A stretch of DNA of 64,000 nucleotides from Citrus sinensis. Taxonomy: Eukaryota > Streptophyta > Magnoliopsida > Sapindales > Rutaceae. Of the stretch, positions 31,836 to 42,607 are shown one piece after another. Location of the stretch: NCBI RefSeq assembly GCF_022201045.2, contig NC_068563.1:24587001-24651000 (forward strand), read 5' to 3'. Positions within the stretch are counted from its first letter, which is position 1, and each line of letters begins with the position of its first letter. The translations under genes were made by a program, and so were the position numbers. The notes beneath the pieces are model-generated. The model was not told the origin of the DNA and did not search any database. It worked only from the letters and a program-made list of their open reading frames with translations.

Positions 31836-32501
31836 TTACTCCTGTCAATGAATGCTGCTTCAGATGGCTTGTCAATGGGCTACTATTACTCTTACTTCGT
31901 AGGAGGAGCCATGACAACATATTTTTCCGCCACAATTTCACCTGCACTGTCCTTATATTAGTTTATTTTTACAACGAGTTCTGCTATTTGCCCCGGGTCA
32001 AACCCCGAAAACTAAAACAAAACGACGTCGTTTCCTCTTTTATTTGAAACGCTACCGTTTCACCCTAACAAAAGCTCTCCTCTTCGTTTTCCTCTCTTTG
32101 TTCTTCGATTTTGTTTTCCCCTCTTCGTTCTCCGATTTCATCTTCCCCTCATCGTTTCACCAGGGAAATTCGCATTCGTTTTCTGCCATTCGTTTTGTCC
32201 TCTTCGTTTTCGTCTTCCCTTCCTCTTCGTTTTCATATTCCCCTCTTCGTTTTCTCGTCTTCCCCACCCAAATCTGGAAGTTTCTGCCATTCGCGCAGGC
32301 ACGGTCACCATCAACGTGGCAGCCATCACGCGCATTCCTCAATGAACTCACGAACCGTCACAGTTATCACAGCCTCCGGTAATGCTTCGATCTTTAGCTT
32401 TTCTAGGTTACGGTAAAATGGGGACAATTTTGAAAGCTATCAATTTCCGTTTTATTTAATTTTCGATTGAAATTAAATGTTAAGGAAATAACTGTGTTTG
32501 T
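31836..32501. other. CT-rich leader-like region
   Basis: Contains 'AAAACGACGTCGTTT' at about 32018-32032, then repeated 'CCTCTTCGTTTTC' units (32085-32265) resembling a transcribed 5' leader. The overlapping open frames at 32044-32416 are low-complexity by-products. This leader might belong to the decayed remnant at 32935. Confidence 0.4.
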
Positions 32502-32845
32502 ATTGAATTGGTCTGGAATTTGTGCTTGAGTTGGTATGCAATTTGTGTGCTCGAATTGGTCTGCATTTGTGCTGAATTGGTCTGTAATTTGTGCTGTAAT
32601 TGGTCTGGAATTTGTGCTTGAGTTGGTCTGCAATTTGTGCTTGAAGTGGTATGGAATTTGTGATGAATTGGTCTGCAATTTGTGCTTGAATTGGTGAGGA
32701 ATTTGTGCTTAAGTTGGTCTGGAAATTGTGCTGATTTGGTCTTGAAATTGTGCTAATTTGGTCTAGAATTTATACTGATTTGGTCTGAAATTTATGTTGA
32801 TTTAGTTTGCAATTTAAGCTTGAATTGGTCTAGAATTTGTTAATG
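32502..32845. repeat. Minisatellite with units of about 22 bp
   Basis: About 15 diverged units of the type 'GAATTGGTCTGCAATTTGTGCT', with unit lengths of roughly 20-23 bases. The minus-strand ORF at 32403-32678 is a by-product of this repeat. Confidence 0.88.
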
Positions 32846-32934
32846 TTACGAAATTATAACGTGGGGTTTTAATTTGTTTTGCTTGGATTTGGCATGTGCA
32901 ATTTCAAATATGGATCAAACTAGCAACTTCCAGA

Positions 32935-33420
32935 TTGAGTTCTGCTAGCGAGGTTAAGAAAGGAGCTATATCAGGAGCTTGGCAGTAAGCTTGACCCTAA
33001 CAAATCCTGTCTTGATGAAAAGGGTGCAACATTACTTGTCATCATTAATCCAAAGCTTTCCAGCAAAAGCTACACTGAAAAGTTAATGGCACTGCATGCC
33101 ATTCATTATAATGCTGTCAGGGCAATTGGTTCAGGGCAACTAGGTCAGGGCATAACTTCATTCGGAAAAAAGGCTTCAGCTAGTTACCTATTACAGTACA
33201 TACTGAGATGGCAGTTCTTGAGGTTTTATAAGAAATGAAAGATGAGTGCTTGTTTGAACGAAGTTGTTGCCAATCTCGCAAAGTTCAAGAAGAAAGATCA
33301 CAGAGCTAATGCCACCAATTTCTTCATCATTGTAGCCTCCATTGTTGAAGTTTCCTCACTTGAAGCTGTTTATGCAAACACTTTTTCCCTGCTCAAGTAC
33401 AGGAAATTGAAGAATTAACC
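32935..33420 (+). pseudogene. Decayed coding remnant, unidentified
   Basis: One frame from about 32938 reads 'VLLARLRKELYQELGSKLDP', 'SSKSYTEKLMALHAIHYNAV' and 'RAIGSGQLGQGITSFGKKAS', and is lost near 33220-33230. From about 33239 another frame reads 'MSACLNEVVANLAKFKKKDH' and 'SIVEVSSLEAVYANTFSLLK', with a stop at about 33415. The two pieces are in different frames, and stops lie between them. The amino-acid composition is that of an ordinary soluble alpha-helical protein. There is no intron where one might be needed, so it may be a processed copy. I do not recognise the parent gene. Confidence 0.5.
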
Positions 33421-33859
33421 AGATATGATATGCTGAAAGAGGGAAGTTTCTTCCTTAGTGGCCTTTTGATTTGTAGTGAAGGAGTAGGATGATCACTAGC
33501 AAGAACCCTATCAAGGTAGATTGAAAATTAAGTTGCAAGTGCCCGCCCATAGCTGCTAACTAATAATAAAACGAGACAAATTAATTAAACTCATACTTCT
33601 ATATGTATATGTTATCCTAACTTTACTTTCCCTTGTTTGTTATATTCACTTAATACACTACTAGAAAAATGGTCTTTACTGATACTTATCTTGTGACACT
33701 TAATTAAAAAGTATCAGTAATTACATGTGTTTGGGGCATTTTCCATGTTTAACAGATAAGTATCACAAATTTTCAATACTATAGTGTCTGTAAATTAAGT
33801 ATCACAAATATGTGACATTAAGGTATCAGTAATTAAAAAAATAAAATTTTAATTTTGTA

Positions 33860-33935
33860 TCTACTGGGAGTCGAACCGCAGACTTCTATACTTTAACTTT
33901 TTAATTTTAAACGTTAAGCCACCAAACCACAAGTT
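33860..33935 (-). other. tRNA-like fragment inside the CACTA terminus
   Basis: On the minus strand 'GGTTCGACTCC' (33877-33867) is a perfect Pol III B-box (GGTTCGANTCC). About 40 bases upstream, 'TGGTGGCTTAACG' resembles an A-box. The intervening sequence is too AT-rich and cannot form a tRNA cloverleaf that I can draw. It is a tRNA-derived relic or coincidence, not a tRNA gene. Confidence 0.35.
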
Positions 33936-34446
33936 GCATTTTTACTTAATAAACAATAATTATTAAAAATTAAATTAAATTATCTAGAAAGTAGAAACTA
34001 TGTCGTTTTAATGAGGTGTACATGGAAACCTAAAATCTAAAAATTTTGACGAGCAAAAAATCTATCCCCACCGCCACTTTCTTCTTTGAACCGAAGCTCT
34101 CTTCTCTCTCTCTCCCCCCTCTCTCTCTCTCTACCTCTCTCTCTCTAACAACGGTCTACCTCACAAGTCGTTGCTGTAAACCTTCAAAATAAGCCGCCAT
34201 CCTTGAGCTAAAATACCCTTGGAAAAAAGCCTAGAAAGTGTTGTGAAGAACTTGGCCAAAGTTAGGGTTCGAAAGTCAGATTCAAAAAATTAGGGCTTTT
34301 TTTTTTAGGGGTATTTTATTGTTTTTAATGTTGAGTTCAGAGAGGCCATCGACATTGTGGGGGTTTAAGACAAGGGGATTGGGCCCTGCAGAGCCAAGAA
34401 GGCAAGTTAGAGGCGATTCCTTGATGAGAATGCTGATGCTTCTGAA

Positions 34447-34682
34447 ATGGATTTTCTTGGAGGAGACCTTGCTGTTTCAGCCTTTGCAGATCTTTCTTTT
34501 GATCTTCCATTGAGGTGGTTTAGAGAAAAAGGAATTCATGGACATCTTTTTGCATGTGCTAGGAACGTTGCCAAGTTAATAGAGAATGAATACGAAATTT
34601 CTCTTTGCCAAAGTTTTTGGAGTCAACTCGAAGTTCTGCTGGAGCTGGGATTGTTTTTCCCACAAACCTATTCCGCCTGGAG
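34447..34682 (+). pseudogene. Exon-like fragment inside the CACTA element, parent unknown
   Basis: Open frame of 79 codons with normal complexity ('MDFLGGDLAVSAFADLSFDL', 'NVAKLIENEYEISLCQSFWS'), ending exactly at a GGAG|GTGAGT splice donor (34683). It looks like a captured exon. I do not recognise the source gene and cannot say whether it is the same one as the DUF632 pieces. Confidence 0.5.
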
Positions 34683-35695
34683 GTGAGTTATTTGTTCTGT
34701 TGAGTTTATGGAATTTAAGCAACATATGATGCTTTGATCTGGGTGGTTGTATGATTGAGGAAAGATATATGATGCATTATCAATCAAGGATCTGAAGGTA
34801 TCTTGGCCTTAGTAAATGGTCATTTAGAGTTCTTCAGGACCAGTTTTTTCTTTGAAAAATAATTATGATTGAACACTGTCTTAAAATGATTAAAAGTTAA
34901 TTCATTTCGAAATAAAAGGAGGTCCTATACTTCCATAATCAAGAACTGTTAAGGGAAATATTTGATTTTTACTTTGTGGGTCATTATCCATAAGTAATAT
35001 TTGCAAACATGTAACTCTATAATTGGGAAAGTTGATTTTTGGGTATTTGTCAAACATTTAAATATGTGGGGGACCATCCCATTGAACTAGTAGATATTTA
35101 TATGGATGTCCATTGAGCTTTTGTTTAACTTCAAATGTCTACTTCTTGAGTCATTACTTCTACATATGTAAATCCTAGTTTAAAGTGCCTGCAGAGAGGT
35201 GATTGTTTCTATTTCCATGCTTAAGTTCATCATGAAGTTTCCTTTGATAAACTTGCAGTAGAAAACATGGAGGGGAATGAGTAGGGAAAGAGCATTACAT
35301 TGTTGGTCAAATTTAGGAAATGCTTGATGGAGTGCCCTTCTTATACCTCTTCATTTTTTTGGACTTGGCTTGTAAATTGTATTATCACCTTGCCAAATAG
35401 AAGTCAATTTTTAGTCCTTGTTTTTCTTCCTTTAATCTAAGATTGAATAACTTTTTGCATGAATACCGCCATATTTAGAAAATTTGTAATTATTATTCAT
35501 TGATTGGTAAGCTAAATCTCACCTCTCTGTTTGGTTGAAATAAAAAAAAAATTATTCAAAATCAACTAGCAAACTTTTAATTTTTTTTCGTTTCTGCAAA
35601 ATGTGCAGCTTCCATGATATTTTTTTCTCTGTATTACATTTGTCATACACACTGTCTTCTGAATCTTATTCGGTACTGATGTTGCTGATAAGCAG

Positions 35696-35915
35696 GTGAA
35701 CTTATGAAACTTGACTACCAAAGAAAGGTTGCTATGCTAAACAAGCAAAAGAAACGAGGTACTAACTCTGAAGCACTGGAGAAAATAAAAGCAGCAGTCA
35801 GTCATCTGCATACAAGATATATTGACGATATGCAATCCATGGATTCAACAATTCTCGAAATAAATCATTTACGAGATGAGCAGCTATATCCAAAACTTGT
35901 TCAGCTTGTTGATGG
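35696..35915 (+). pseudogene. Captured exon of a DUF632 (NRG2/APSR1-type) gene
   Basis: Preceded by an acceptor (GATAAGCAG) and followed by a donor (GGTATGT). The frame encodes 'GELMKLDYQRKVAMLNKQKK', 'ALEKIKAAVSHLHTRYIDDM' and 'LRDEQLYPKLVQLVDG', which I recognise as the conserved core of plant DUF630/DUF632 proteins (family of NITRATE REGULATORY GENE2). The intact family protein is over 600 residues; only this core is present here. The exon keeps both splice sites, so it could still be spliced into a transcript of the transposon. Confidence 0.8.
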
Positions 35916-37185
35916 GTATGTTTCGTTCTGAGAAAAACTTCTGAAGTTAAATGTTCTTGTATCTTATTCCATTTGGTTATTTGGAATTGAATTATTATGT
36001 GTCAAAAATGAACTGAACAGTAGGACAGAACAAGAATTACTGGGACTTGTTTAGATGGTTTGACTGCTTAAGCTGATGCATTAGAAGATGCTGGATGTAA
36101 ATTTTAATTAAGTTTGGCAATTAACTAGGTACTTAAGTTTATCATGCGAAATTCATTAAAGTTTTCACGAAAATGAACAAAATCGATTTTGCTTGGGACC
36201 TGCACTACTGGGATTTTTTTATTCATTTCTATAGACATACAATATTATCACCATGCCATGCCTAGGAAGAACCTGTGGTAAAATAATGATTTATTCCTCT
36301 TGGAATAGTTCCTGCGGTGGGTAAATTGAACGAAAATAAATTTCTAGTCTCATAGGACTATTTCTCTTTTGCACTTCCTTGACATTAACCGGTTGTTAGT
36401 AGTTTTAGACAAAACTTCTTTGCTCAGTTTGACTAGAAGAAAGATATGCGAAGAATATACAAATTGCTTATTTAGGTTGAATAGGTTTTTTTTTTTTTTT
36501 TAGCTTGTGTTCACTGCATTTTGGAAACAATCTTTGGTGGGTTTATTTGGAGTTCTTGATGGCACATTTATTATTGAACTCATAAACTATCCAGCTCTAG
36601 CTGCACACTTTTCCTTCTTTATCATACTCTTTATAATTCTAAGGGTGCTCTTATTGGTGTTAGAAGAATGCTTTATTGGCTCTCCATGAGTCGAATGATT
36701 TTGGAAGTAAAAAATGTTGAATGTGATCTAAATGCAAAACATAATGATACCACCCCTGCTGCATGTCTTAAGCAGGCAACAAATTTTATGCAATTGGCAT
36801 TCTCACATTTTATTAAGTTCATCTTTTTTTCATCTTAGCTTCATGCTATTGGCATTCTCTCGAATGCTTCTCTCATCTTATGTTGATTTCCTTCTTTCCT
36901 TGTATTACTTTTTGAGTCACTTTTCCTCTCCATCTCAATATTTTCATTTTGGTTACTCATCCTATAACTTCATGTGTCGATTTGCAAGCTGGTCTTGTTT
37001 TACCATTGAATTTCTGCATAACTGCGCTACCGCATTTGTACGACCACATTCTCCTTTATAAACCATTTATTTTTATCTCATTGTATGAAAACCACTGCTG
37101 GTATTGACAAAACTGTTTATCTTCAAAAACAATTTCTCCTAAAGAGATTTTGTACAAAACCTGAAGTCCCGTTTATGGCATGCAG

Positions 37186-37222
37186 GATGGCATTAATGTG
37201 GGGGACCATCCCATTTCTGAGG
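37186..37222 (+). pseudogene. Second captured DUF632 exon fragment
   Basis: After the acceptor GGCATGCAG the phase continues that of the previous exon: GG|G-ATG-GCA-TTA-ATG-TGG reads Gly-Met-Ala-Leu-Met-Trp-Gly-Thr, as in DUF632 proteins. The similarity is lost after about a dozen codons. The intron between the two exons (35916-37185) is retained, showing that genomic DNA rather than cDNA was captured. Confidence 0.7.
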
Positions 37223-38717
37223 TCTGTACCAGTTTGGATTTGTACCAGTTTGGAGAACTAGTAATTTCTCGTAAGTAATATTATCCATTATTTTATGAGC
37301 TAATGTTTAAAGCGATTTTTGGGTTATGATGTCAATCAAGTTAAAGCAACATTACTTGTGAGTGGAAATATATAATGATTATATTTTTATTCTACTTTTT
37401 TTTTATCTTCTTAAAGTTTATAATTAGGCAAAATTAATGAATACTTAATTACAATTTAGGGTGATATTCTTTAAATGGTTCACATGAATAGATTTAAGTA
37501 GTATAATAAATCTCTTACTCACTTTATAAAGGCTTAACTAAGTTTACAAATATTATTTCTTTTAGTAGTAATAATTTTGGATCGAACTCTCAAATTATTG
37601 AAATATTTTATGTCCAAGCTTTATTATGCCTAATATAAATATGGAGATTCATAGTTATTTTATGCCCAGTTTAAGGAAACTGCAGTTTGAGAACTTATTT
37701 TTTGCCTTGTTAAATAAGCTTTTAGAATGAATAAATTGAGGAAATGAGTGGTGATTTATTTACAATAGAGCATTTGTGATAGCTTTTAACTATGCACAAA
37801 AATCATTTGGTATATGTAGATAGAGTAACATGCTTGTGCTGAAAGTAGATAATACATTGAAAACTTCTTGTCTGCTATAGTTTGCTATATATATAACCTT
37901 TACCAAAAGAGAATAATTGAGTTTATTTATAAATAGCTTATGAGTATTTTTTTCTTTCGAACAAAATAATTTTATTTCTGTTAATTGTTGTTTCTCTAAT
38001 GGCTCGATATTGGTAGCTAATTTTTTTTTTCTTTTCCATGTATTCATATGCAGATTTGATCAATGTGTTTGAAGTGTTTATTCTTCAACTTCACTTATAT
38101 CCTAACCTATACAGTCTATTGAATGGAGAAGCTGCTGGTGGATAACGCAATTATACTACTCATATTCAAAGAGTGAAAGGCAGTCATCCTTGTCAATTTA
38201 GCTTATAGATTTATTAAATTTAGCCACAAGTAGTAGGCATTTGATTGGATAGTAGAAATTTTTATGTATTGAATTTGGATTATTTAGTTATGAGAGTTGG
38301 ATATCTCATATTTTTGTTATTGAAGTTTTGGAATTTGTAATATATACTAATAATATTTAAATGTGAAATGAAAGATTTTATGATATAAATCAATTTCTTT
38401 TTGTTATTTTGTGGTGCCTTTTAATTTTCCGAATAAATCAATAGGCAATGATCCAATTCAATTTTTTATTTTTTTAAAATAAATTAACTAGTGATACCAT
38501 GGTAACAGTAATCATAGACACTAATAAAATATCAATAACTACTAATACTATGGTGTCATAATATCGGTGATACTATAGTAATAGTAATCACTGACACCAC
38601 TTACAAGTGTCACTATTTTTCTGACTCCCAGATTACTGACACAATTAACAAGTGTCAGTGAAAGTAATTTCTGACACTATTCTAAAGTCAGTAAAGACTA
38701 TTTTTCTAGTAGTGATA

Positions 38718-39341
38718 CTTGATGCCTCAACCATTAAAAGCAAACAAAAACACGAAAAAAATTTCAAAAAATTAATAATCACACTCTAAACTTACCACTC
38801 AACTCTTAATAATAGCCATACCCTGGAACAATTTACAACCTTTGAGGGGAGTGGCTATGAGGAAAATCTTTGTTCTCAGTGGATTGCCATTGCCCAAGAG
38901 TTGCAATAAAAAGTCAAAACAGACCACCTACAATTGTGCCGGAAGATTCAACTAGCACTCAAAAATATGATACTTTAATTGATATCGACAGTTTCCATAT
39001 CACTTTTAAATCATCTTATATAATTGTGATGTCGGGAAGCATTAGTGTTCTATATGTGAACACTTATCGGCAATATTAGTGGTTTTATCTTGTTAAAATG
39101 TGGATGACTTCCGGTTACTATTTTGTTGTAGATAATTTTATTCAATTCACATATAGTTTAAAACCATTATGTACGTGCTTTATTAAGATTCTTAAGTACC
39201 AATCACGTTTGCTTAAGAAACAAAAATTTTGCCATTAAAAGCGTAGTAATATTTCCAAGCGCCTTGCATTTATCTCAACATTTTGAAGGAATTTCTAGAA
39301 ATACACGTGTCCAAAAGTCTAGTCATCGTCCTTACTTTCTC
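38718..39341. other. Intergenic DNA right of the CACTA element
   Basis: No gene supported; the 69-codon frame at 38870 has no recognisable feature. Confidence 0.4.
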
Positions 39342-39560
39342 TGCACAACGTCTTCATTCCTCTGCCCTCCTCTTCGTTTAGTTTGTTGAAGAGCTGTTTT
39401 CGTTGCTGAAAAATCGTATTCGTTGCTGTTTCTCTGCAAATCGTCTTCGTTCCTCTGCCCTCCTCTTCGTTTAGTTTGTTGAAGAGCTGTTTTCGTTGCT
39501 GAAAAATCGTCTTCGTTGCTGTTTCTCTGCAAATCGTCTTCGTTTAGTTTGTTTTCTTTT
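39342..39560. repeat. 93-bp tandem repeat, about 2.3 units
   Basis: Units start at the 'CCTCTGCCCTCCTCTTCG' motif at 39359 and 39452 and include 'GTTTAGTTTGTTGAAGAGCT', 'GTTTTCGTTGCTGAAAAATC' and 'TTTCTCTGCAAATCGTCTTC'. The first two units differ at very few bases, so the duplication is recent. The minus-strand ORF at 39332-39532 is a by-product. Confidence 0.88.
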
Positions 39561-39670
39561 TTACAAGATGCAACGGCAACGTTTCACGCAACTAAAAAGA
39601 AAAAAAAAAAAGGCCAAAACGAAACTTTCTACATGATGCCTTATGAACTACATGGTTTCACACTCCAGGC

Positions 39671-39895
39671 TCATGACACAGGCCTTAAAGCCCCTGAAAG
39701 ATGTTCAATTCTCGTCCATCTGTTGTGTAAGACAAGAAAATCATCCATTGAAAAGTATGTGCTTCCAACATCCTGCTGCCGTTTATCTTTGCGAAATAAT
39801 ATTCTTCCCACTAGAAGTCCACTGAAAGCCGGAAACTGCAGCATAATCAAGCTCTGTAAGGCAGTAAGGCACAAGCTACGAAGAAATATATTTTA
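39671..39895 (-). pseudogene. Exon-like fragment, unidentified
   Basis: The minus strand is open from about 39895 to the stop at 39671 and encodes a protein-like sequence ('LTALQSLIMLQFPAFSGLLV', 'GRILFRKDKRQQDVGSTYFS', 'MDDFLVLHNRWTRIEHLSGA'). The complexity and mixed hydrophobic/charged pattern look genuine, unlike the plus-strand frame over the same bases. No flanking exons were found. It may be a gene fragment carried by a mobile element. Confidence 0.35.
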
Positions 39896-40254
39896 AAAAT
39901 TAGAGTACGAGGTTTACACAATAAATTTTAATTAAGGATACTTTTATCATTGATGGATGTTTTAAAAAAATTTTATAATTTTTCAATAGAATTATTAAGA
40001 AAAGATGTGTTAAGAGATATTTAGAGAGATGCTAATAGTCCCACTCATTAGAAAATGATACCATCAATTATATTAATTATACTTACATTAATATAGTTAA
40101 TTGTAAGTTACAAGAAATATAACTTAACAAAAGTCATATTACAGTGGCAATTTGGGATACCTCGAGTTGAATTCGGAAGGTCCAAGGTGGCCTCCATTTT
40201 TTCACCAGTCGGATGCTCAAAAATTTATACAATGACAAAAATAAGCCAATTTCA
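39896..40254. other. AT-rich intergenic DNA
   Basis: Nothing recognised. Confidence 0.4.
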
Positions 40255-40495
40255 AAATCATCAATAAATTATCATTGCCGTAAACCTACATTTTAAAAAC
40301 TTTCTTTTATAAATGTAACAACATTTTTTAAAGTTATCAATACATCATCACAGCTATAAATCTCCATTTTTTAAAATTTCTTTTCTAAAATGTAACAACA
40401 TTTTTCAAAGTCATCAATAAATTATCGCTGTCGTATACCTCCGTTTTTGGAAATTTCTTTTTTAAATGTAACAACTTTTTTTTAAGTTATTAATG
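40255..40495. repeat. Tandem repeat of about 77 bp, three diverged units
   Basis: Each unit contains 'AAGTCATCAATAAATTATC' or a variant, 'CTCCATTTTT' or a variant, and 'AAATGTAACAACATTTTT'. Starts are near 40256, 40333 and 40409. Confidence 0.75.
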
Positions 40496-41968
40496 ATGTG
40501 TTTTGTAAATAGAGGATAGGTTTAGATTGAAAACTGAGTAAATTTACTAATTAAATTTTGTTAATATATTTAATTTTCTTTCTCTTTCAAAAACGATGTG
40601 CATGGAAACTAATTATTTGATTGCTTTTTGGGACACGTACTAAAACAATCTTATAATGAGCATATTGCTAATTATGTTAATGGATTTGGTATACATGTGG
40701 TAAGCTCATGATCACAGTGTCATAAAATGTGCACGGAAGCCATAATTTTATGATCACGTTATATAACATATCTCATATCATACCCCATTTATTGTCTGCA
40801 CCTCGTGACTCTTAACTTTGGTAATCAATAACTCACATAAATGATAAATCACGAAAAACGATTTGTAATCTTAAATAAGATATTGGGGGAAATTTACTAA
40901 TTAAGTTTAAACTCTGAACTAAGGGTTTATTATTGTGGGGCTGTATAATTTAAGTATGGAACGGGAGTCGCAGTAAGAGTTAATTACAAAATAATGGTTA
41001 TCTATGTGTATACAAACTCTACAAGTTCATTAAATGCCTAGATTTTTTCTTCAATATTAAGCGAGTTTAGTTTTCTTGATTCTGTTTTAATATCTTGTGT
41101 TTGGATTATATTATTATTGAACGAGTGCAGTTTTTTTTTTTTTTTGAATTTACTTTAATATCTTGTGTTTATAATAAAAAATTTTAGAATGATTGCTTTT
41201 TGAAGGATTAAATTCTCGACGACTACATTAGAAAAAGTATAAAAATATTGTTTTAGGAAATGTTTTAGATTTAAAATTGACTATTTTCTTCTCTTTCAAA
41301 ATGATATGTGCATACACTTACTTGATCCTACACATATTAAAACAATCTTACAAAAAAATATATTGCCAAGCAGTAAGCAATATCATCAAATATCCATGTA
41401 ATCACAACAAGCATCATGACACATACCCAATATTTTCTTCAGCAAGTAACTTAATAAATAAATAAATAAATGACGTGAATGATAAATATTAATTGAGTAA
41501 AACAAATTAATACTGAATTATAATATTAAATAAGATATTAGAGGAAATTATGAATGACTCATACCGTTCCTTTGATGTCCCTTCGTGTCTTCTAAAGAAA
41601 TAATTCTTATCTTATTTGTTTCTACTAAATAACAAGATCAACTTCATGTTCAATTTTAGTTATTTAAAAATCTTACAATAGTTTAACTGTAAAAAAAAAT
41701 TAATTATCAAGTACATATAAGTATTTTAAAACAAAATTACAAAACACTTCATTAATTCTCTTCATAGTTAATCATTTCTACAATATAATTAATAATAATT
41801 ATTCTAATACATGATATATTACTTGGAGATTGCTAGTTTTCTCCTATTGACCCACTCACCCCTTTATTGTTTCATAATAGCCAATAATCCGTATGGTACC
41901 ATAATTTGATTTCGATAATATGATAAGTGATATATATTGACTTCAGTAGGGGAGAAACTGGCAATGTC
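40496..41968. other. Intergenic DNA with a diverged local duplication
   Basis: No gene. Segments near 40555-40690 and 41275-41400 share 'TTCTCTTTCAAAA.GAT', 'ATGTGCAT' and 'TAAAACAATCTTA' in the same order, suggesting an old direct duplication. The 'TTTAATATCTTGTGTTT' motif is repeated at about 41087 and 41155. Confidence 0.4.
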
Positions 41969-42607
41969 TGTTGGGAAAAGAACTCACACAAGCAGTCGTA
42001 AATTAAACAAAAATAAAACTATTTTTCTATTTGTGTTATTAAAATGAAATGTGTACCACAAATAAATAGGTAGAAAAATAAACCAATAAATCCAAAGTAA
42101 TAAATCAACCATAAGAGACTCAAATTTTTACGTAGAAAACCCAAAGCGAGAAAAATCATGGAACCGTAGTCCGATATAATTTTTCACTATATTAATGGAA
42201 TTACAACACAAATTCTTCTTCAGATAATACTAAAGGCAAACAGTTACAAGAATCTCAATATTCTTAGCTCACAGTAACATCCTAATATATGTCTTTCTAA
42301 CAAATAGATATGTCAAATAACAGTCAATAAGAGGATAAAATAAAAATCAAAATTAGCAAGAATATAGAAGGTGATGCAAAAATTTACCCTCAAAATTTAG
42401 GAGAAAACATAGTTAATTATGCAATCAAAGATTGAAAAACTTTACCCCCAATTGTAACAGCCGGCGATGTTCTTCCTTTTCTTCTCTCGTCTTAAAGTCA
42501 AATTTCATGGCAATTTTTACATAGCCCTAACTTATTTCGTTTAATTACTTAAATGCCCAAATTGATGGAACCTAAGCTTGGGCCACCCAAATGAGATAGA
42601 CCCAACA
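41969..42607. mobile_element. Possible solo LTR or LTR-like element
   Basis: Block of about 640 bp bounded by TGTTGGG at the left and CCCAACA at the right, the short inverted termini typical of LTRs. It contains 'TTTTTACGTAGAAAACCC', a motif common in plant LTR-like repeats. The 5-base flanks (ATGTC and TAATC) do not match, so a clean target duplication is absent. No internal retroelement genes lie nearby. Confidence 0.45.

Larger units (their letters stand above)
33656..38714. mobile_element. Non-autonomous CACTA (En/Spm) transposon carrying host gene pieces
   Basis: 5,059 bp. The left terminus is CACTACTAGAAAAATGG and the right terminus is CTATTTTTCTAGTAGTG. The element is flanked by ATA on both sides (33653-33655, 38715-38717), the 3-bp target duplication expected of CACTA elements. 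Subterminal regions carry repeated 'AGTATCAGTAATT', 'AGTATCACAAAT', 'TGACAC' and 'GTGTCA' motifs in both orientations (33680-33840, 38490-38690), the usual transposase binding landscape. No transposase ORF is present. Inside are exon-like pieces from at least one host gene (34447-34682, 35696-35915, 37186 onward), so this is a Pack-type element dependent on a transposase in trans. Confidence 0.93.

Noticed and set aside
32044-32416. Ser/Phe-rich overlapping frames (112 and 101 codons)
   Set aside because: Produced by CTCTTCGTTTTC repeats in a leader-like region; all three frames are open there and none resembles a protein.
36507-37061. Hydrophobic frames (60 and 109 codons) inside the CACTA element
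   Set aside because: T-rich intron sequence of the captured DUF632 gene gives Phe/Leu/Ser-rich readings; no membrane protein family recognised.
39516-39896. 126-codon plus-strand frame
   Set aside because: Begins in the tandem repeat, includes a poly-Lys run from an A-tract, and the opposite strand reads more like protein.
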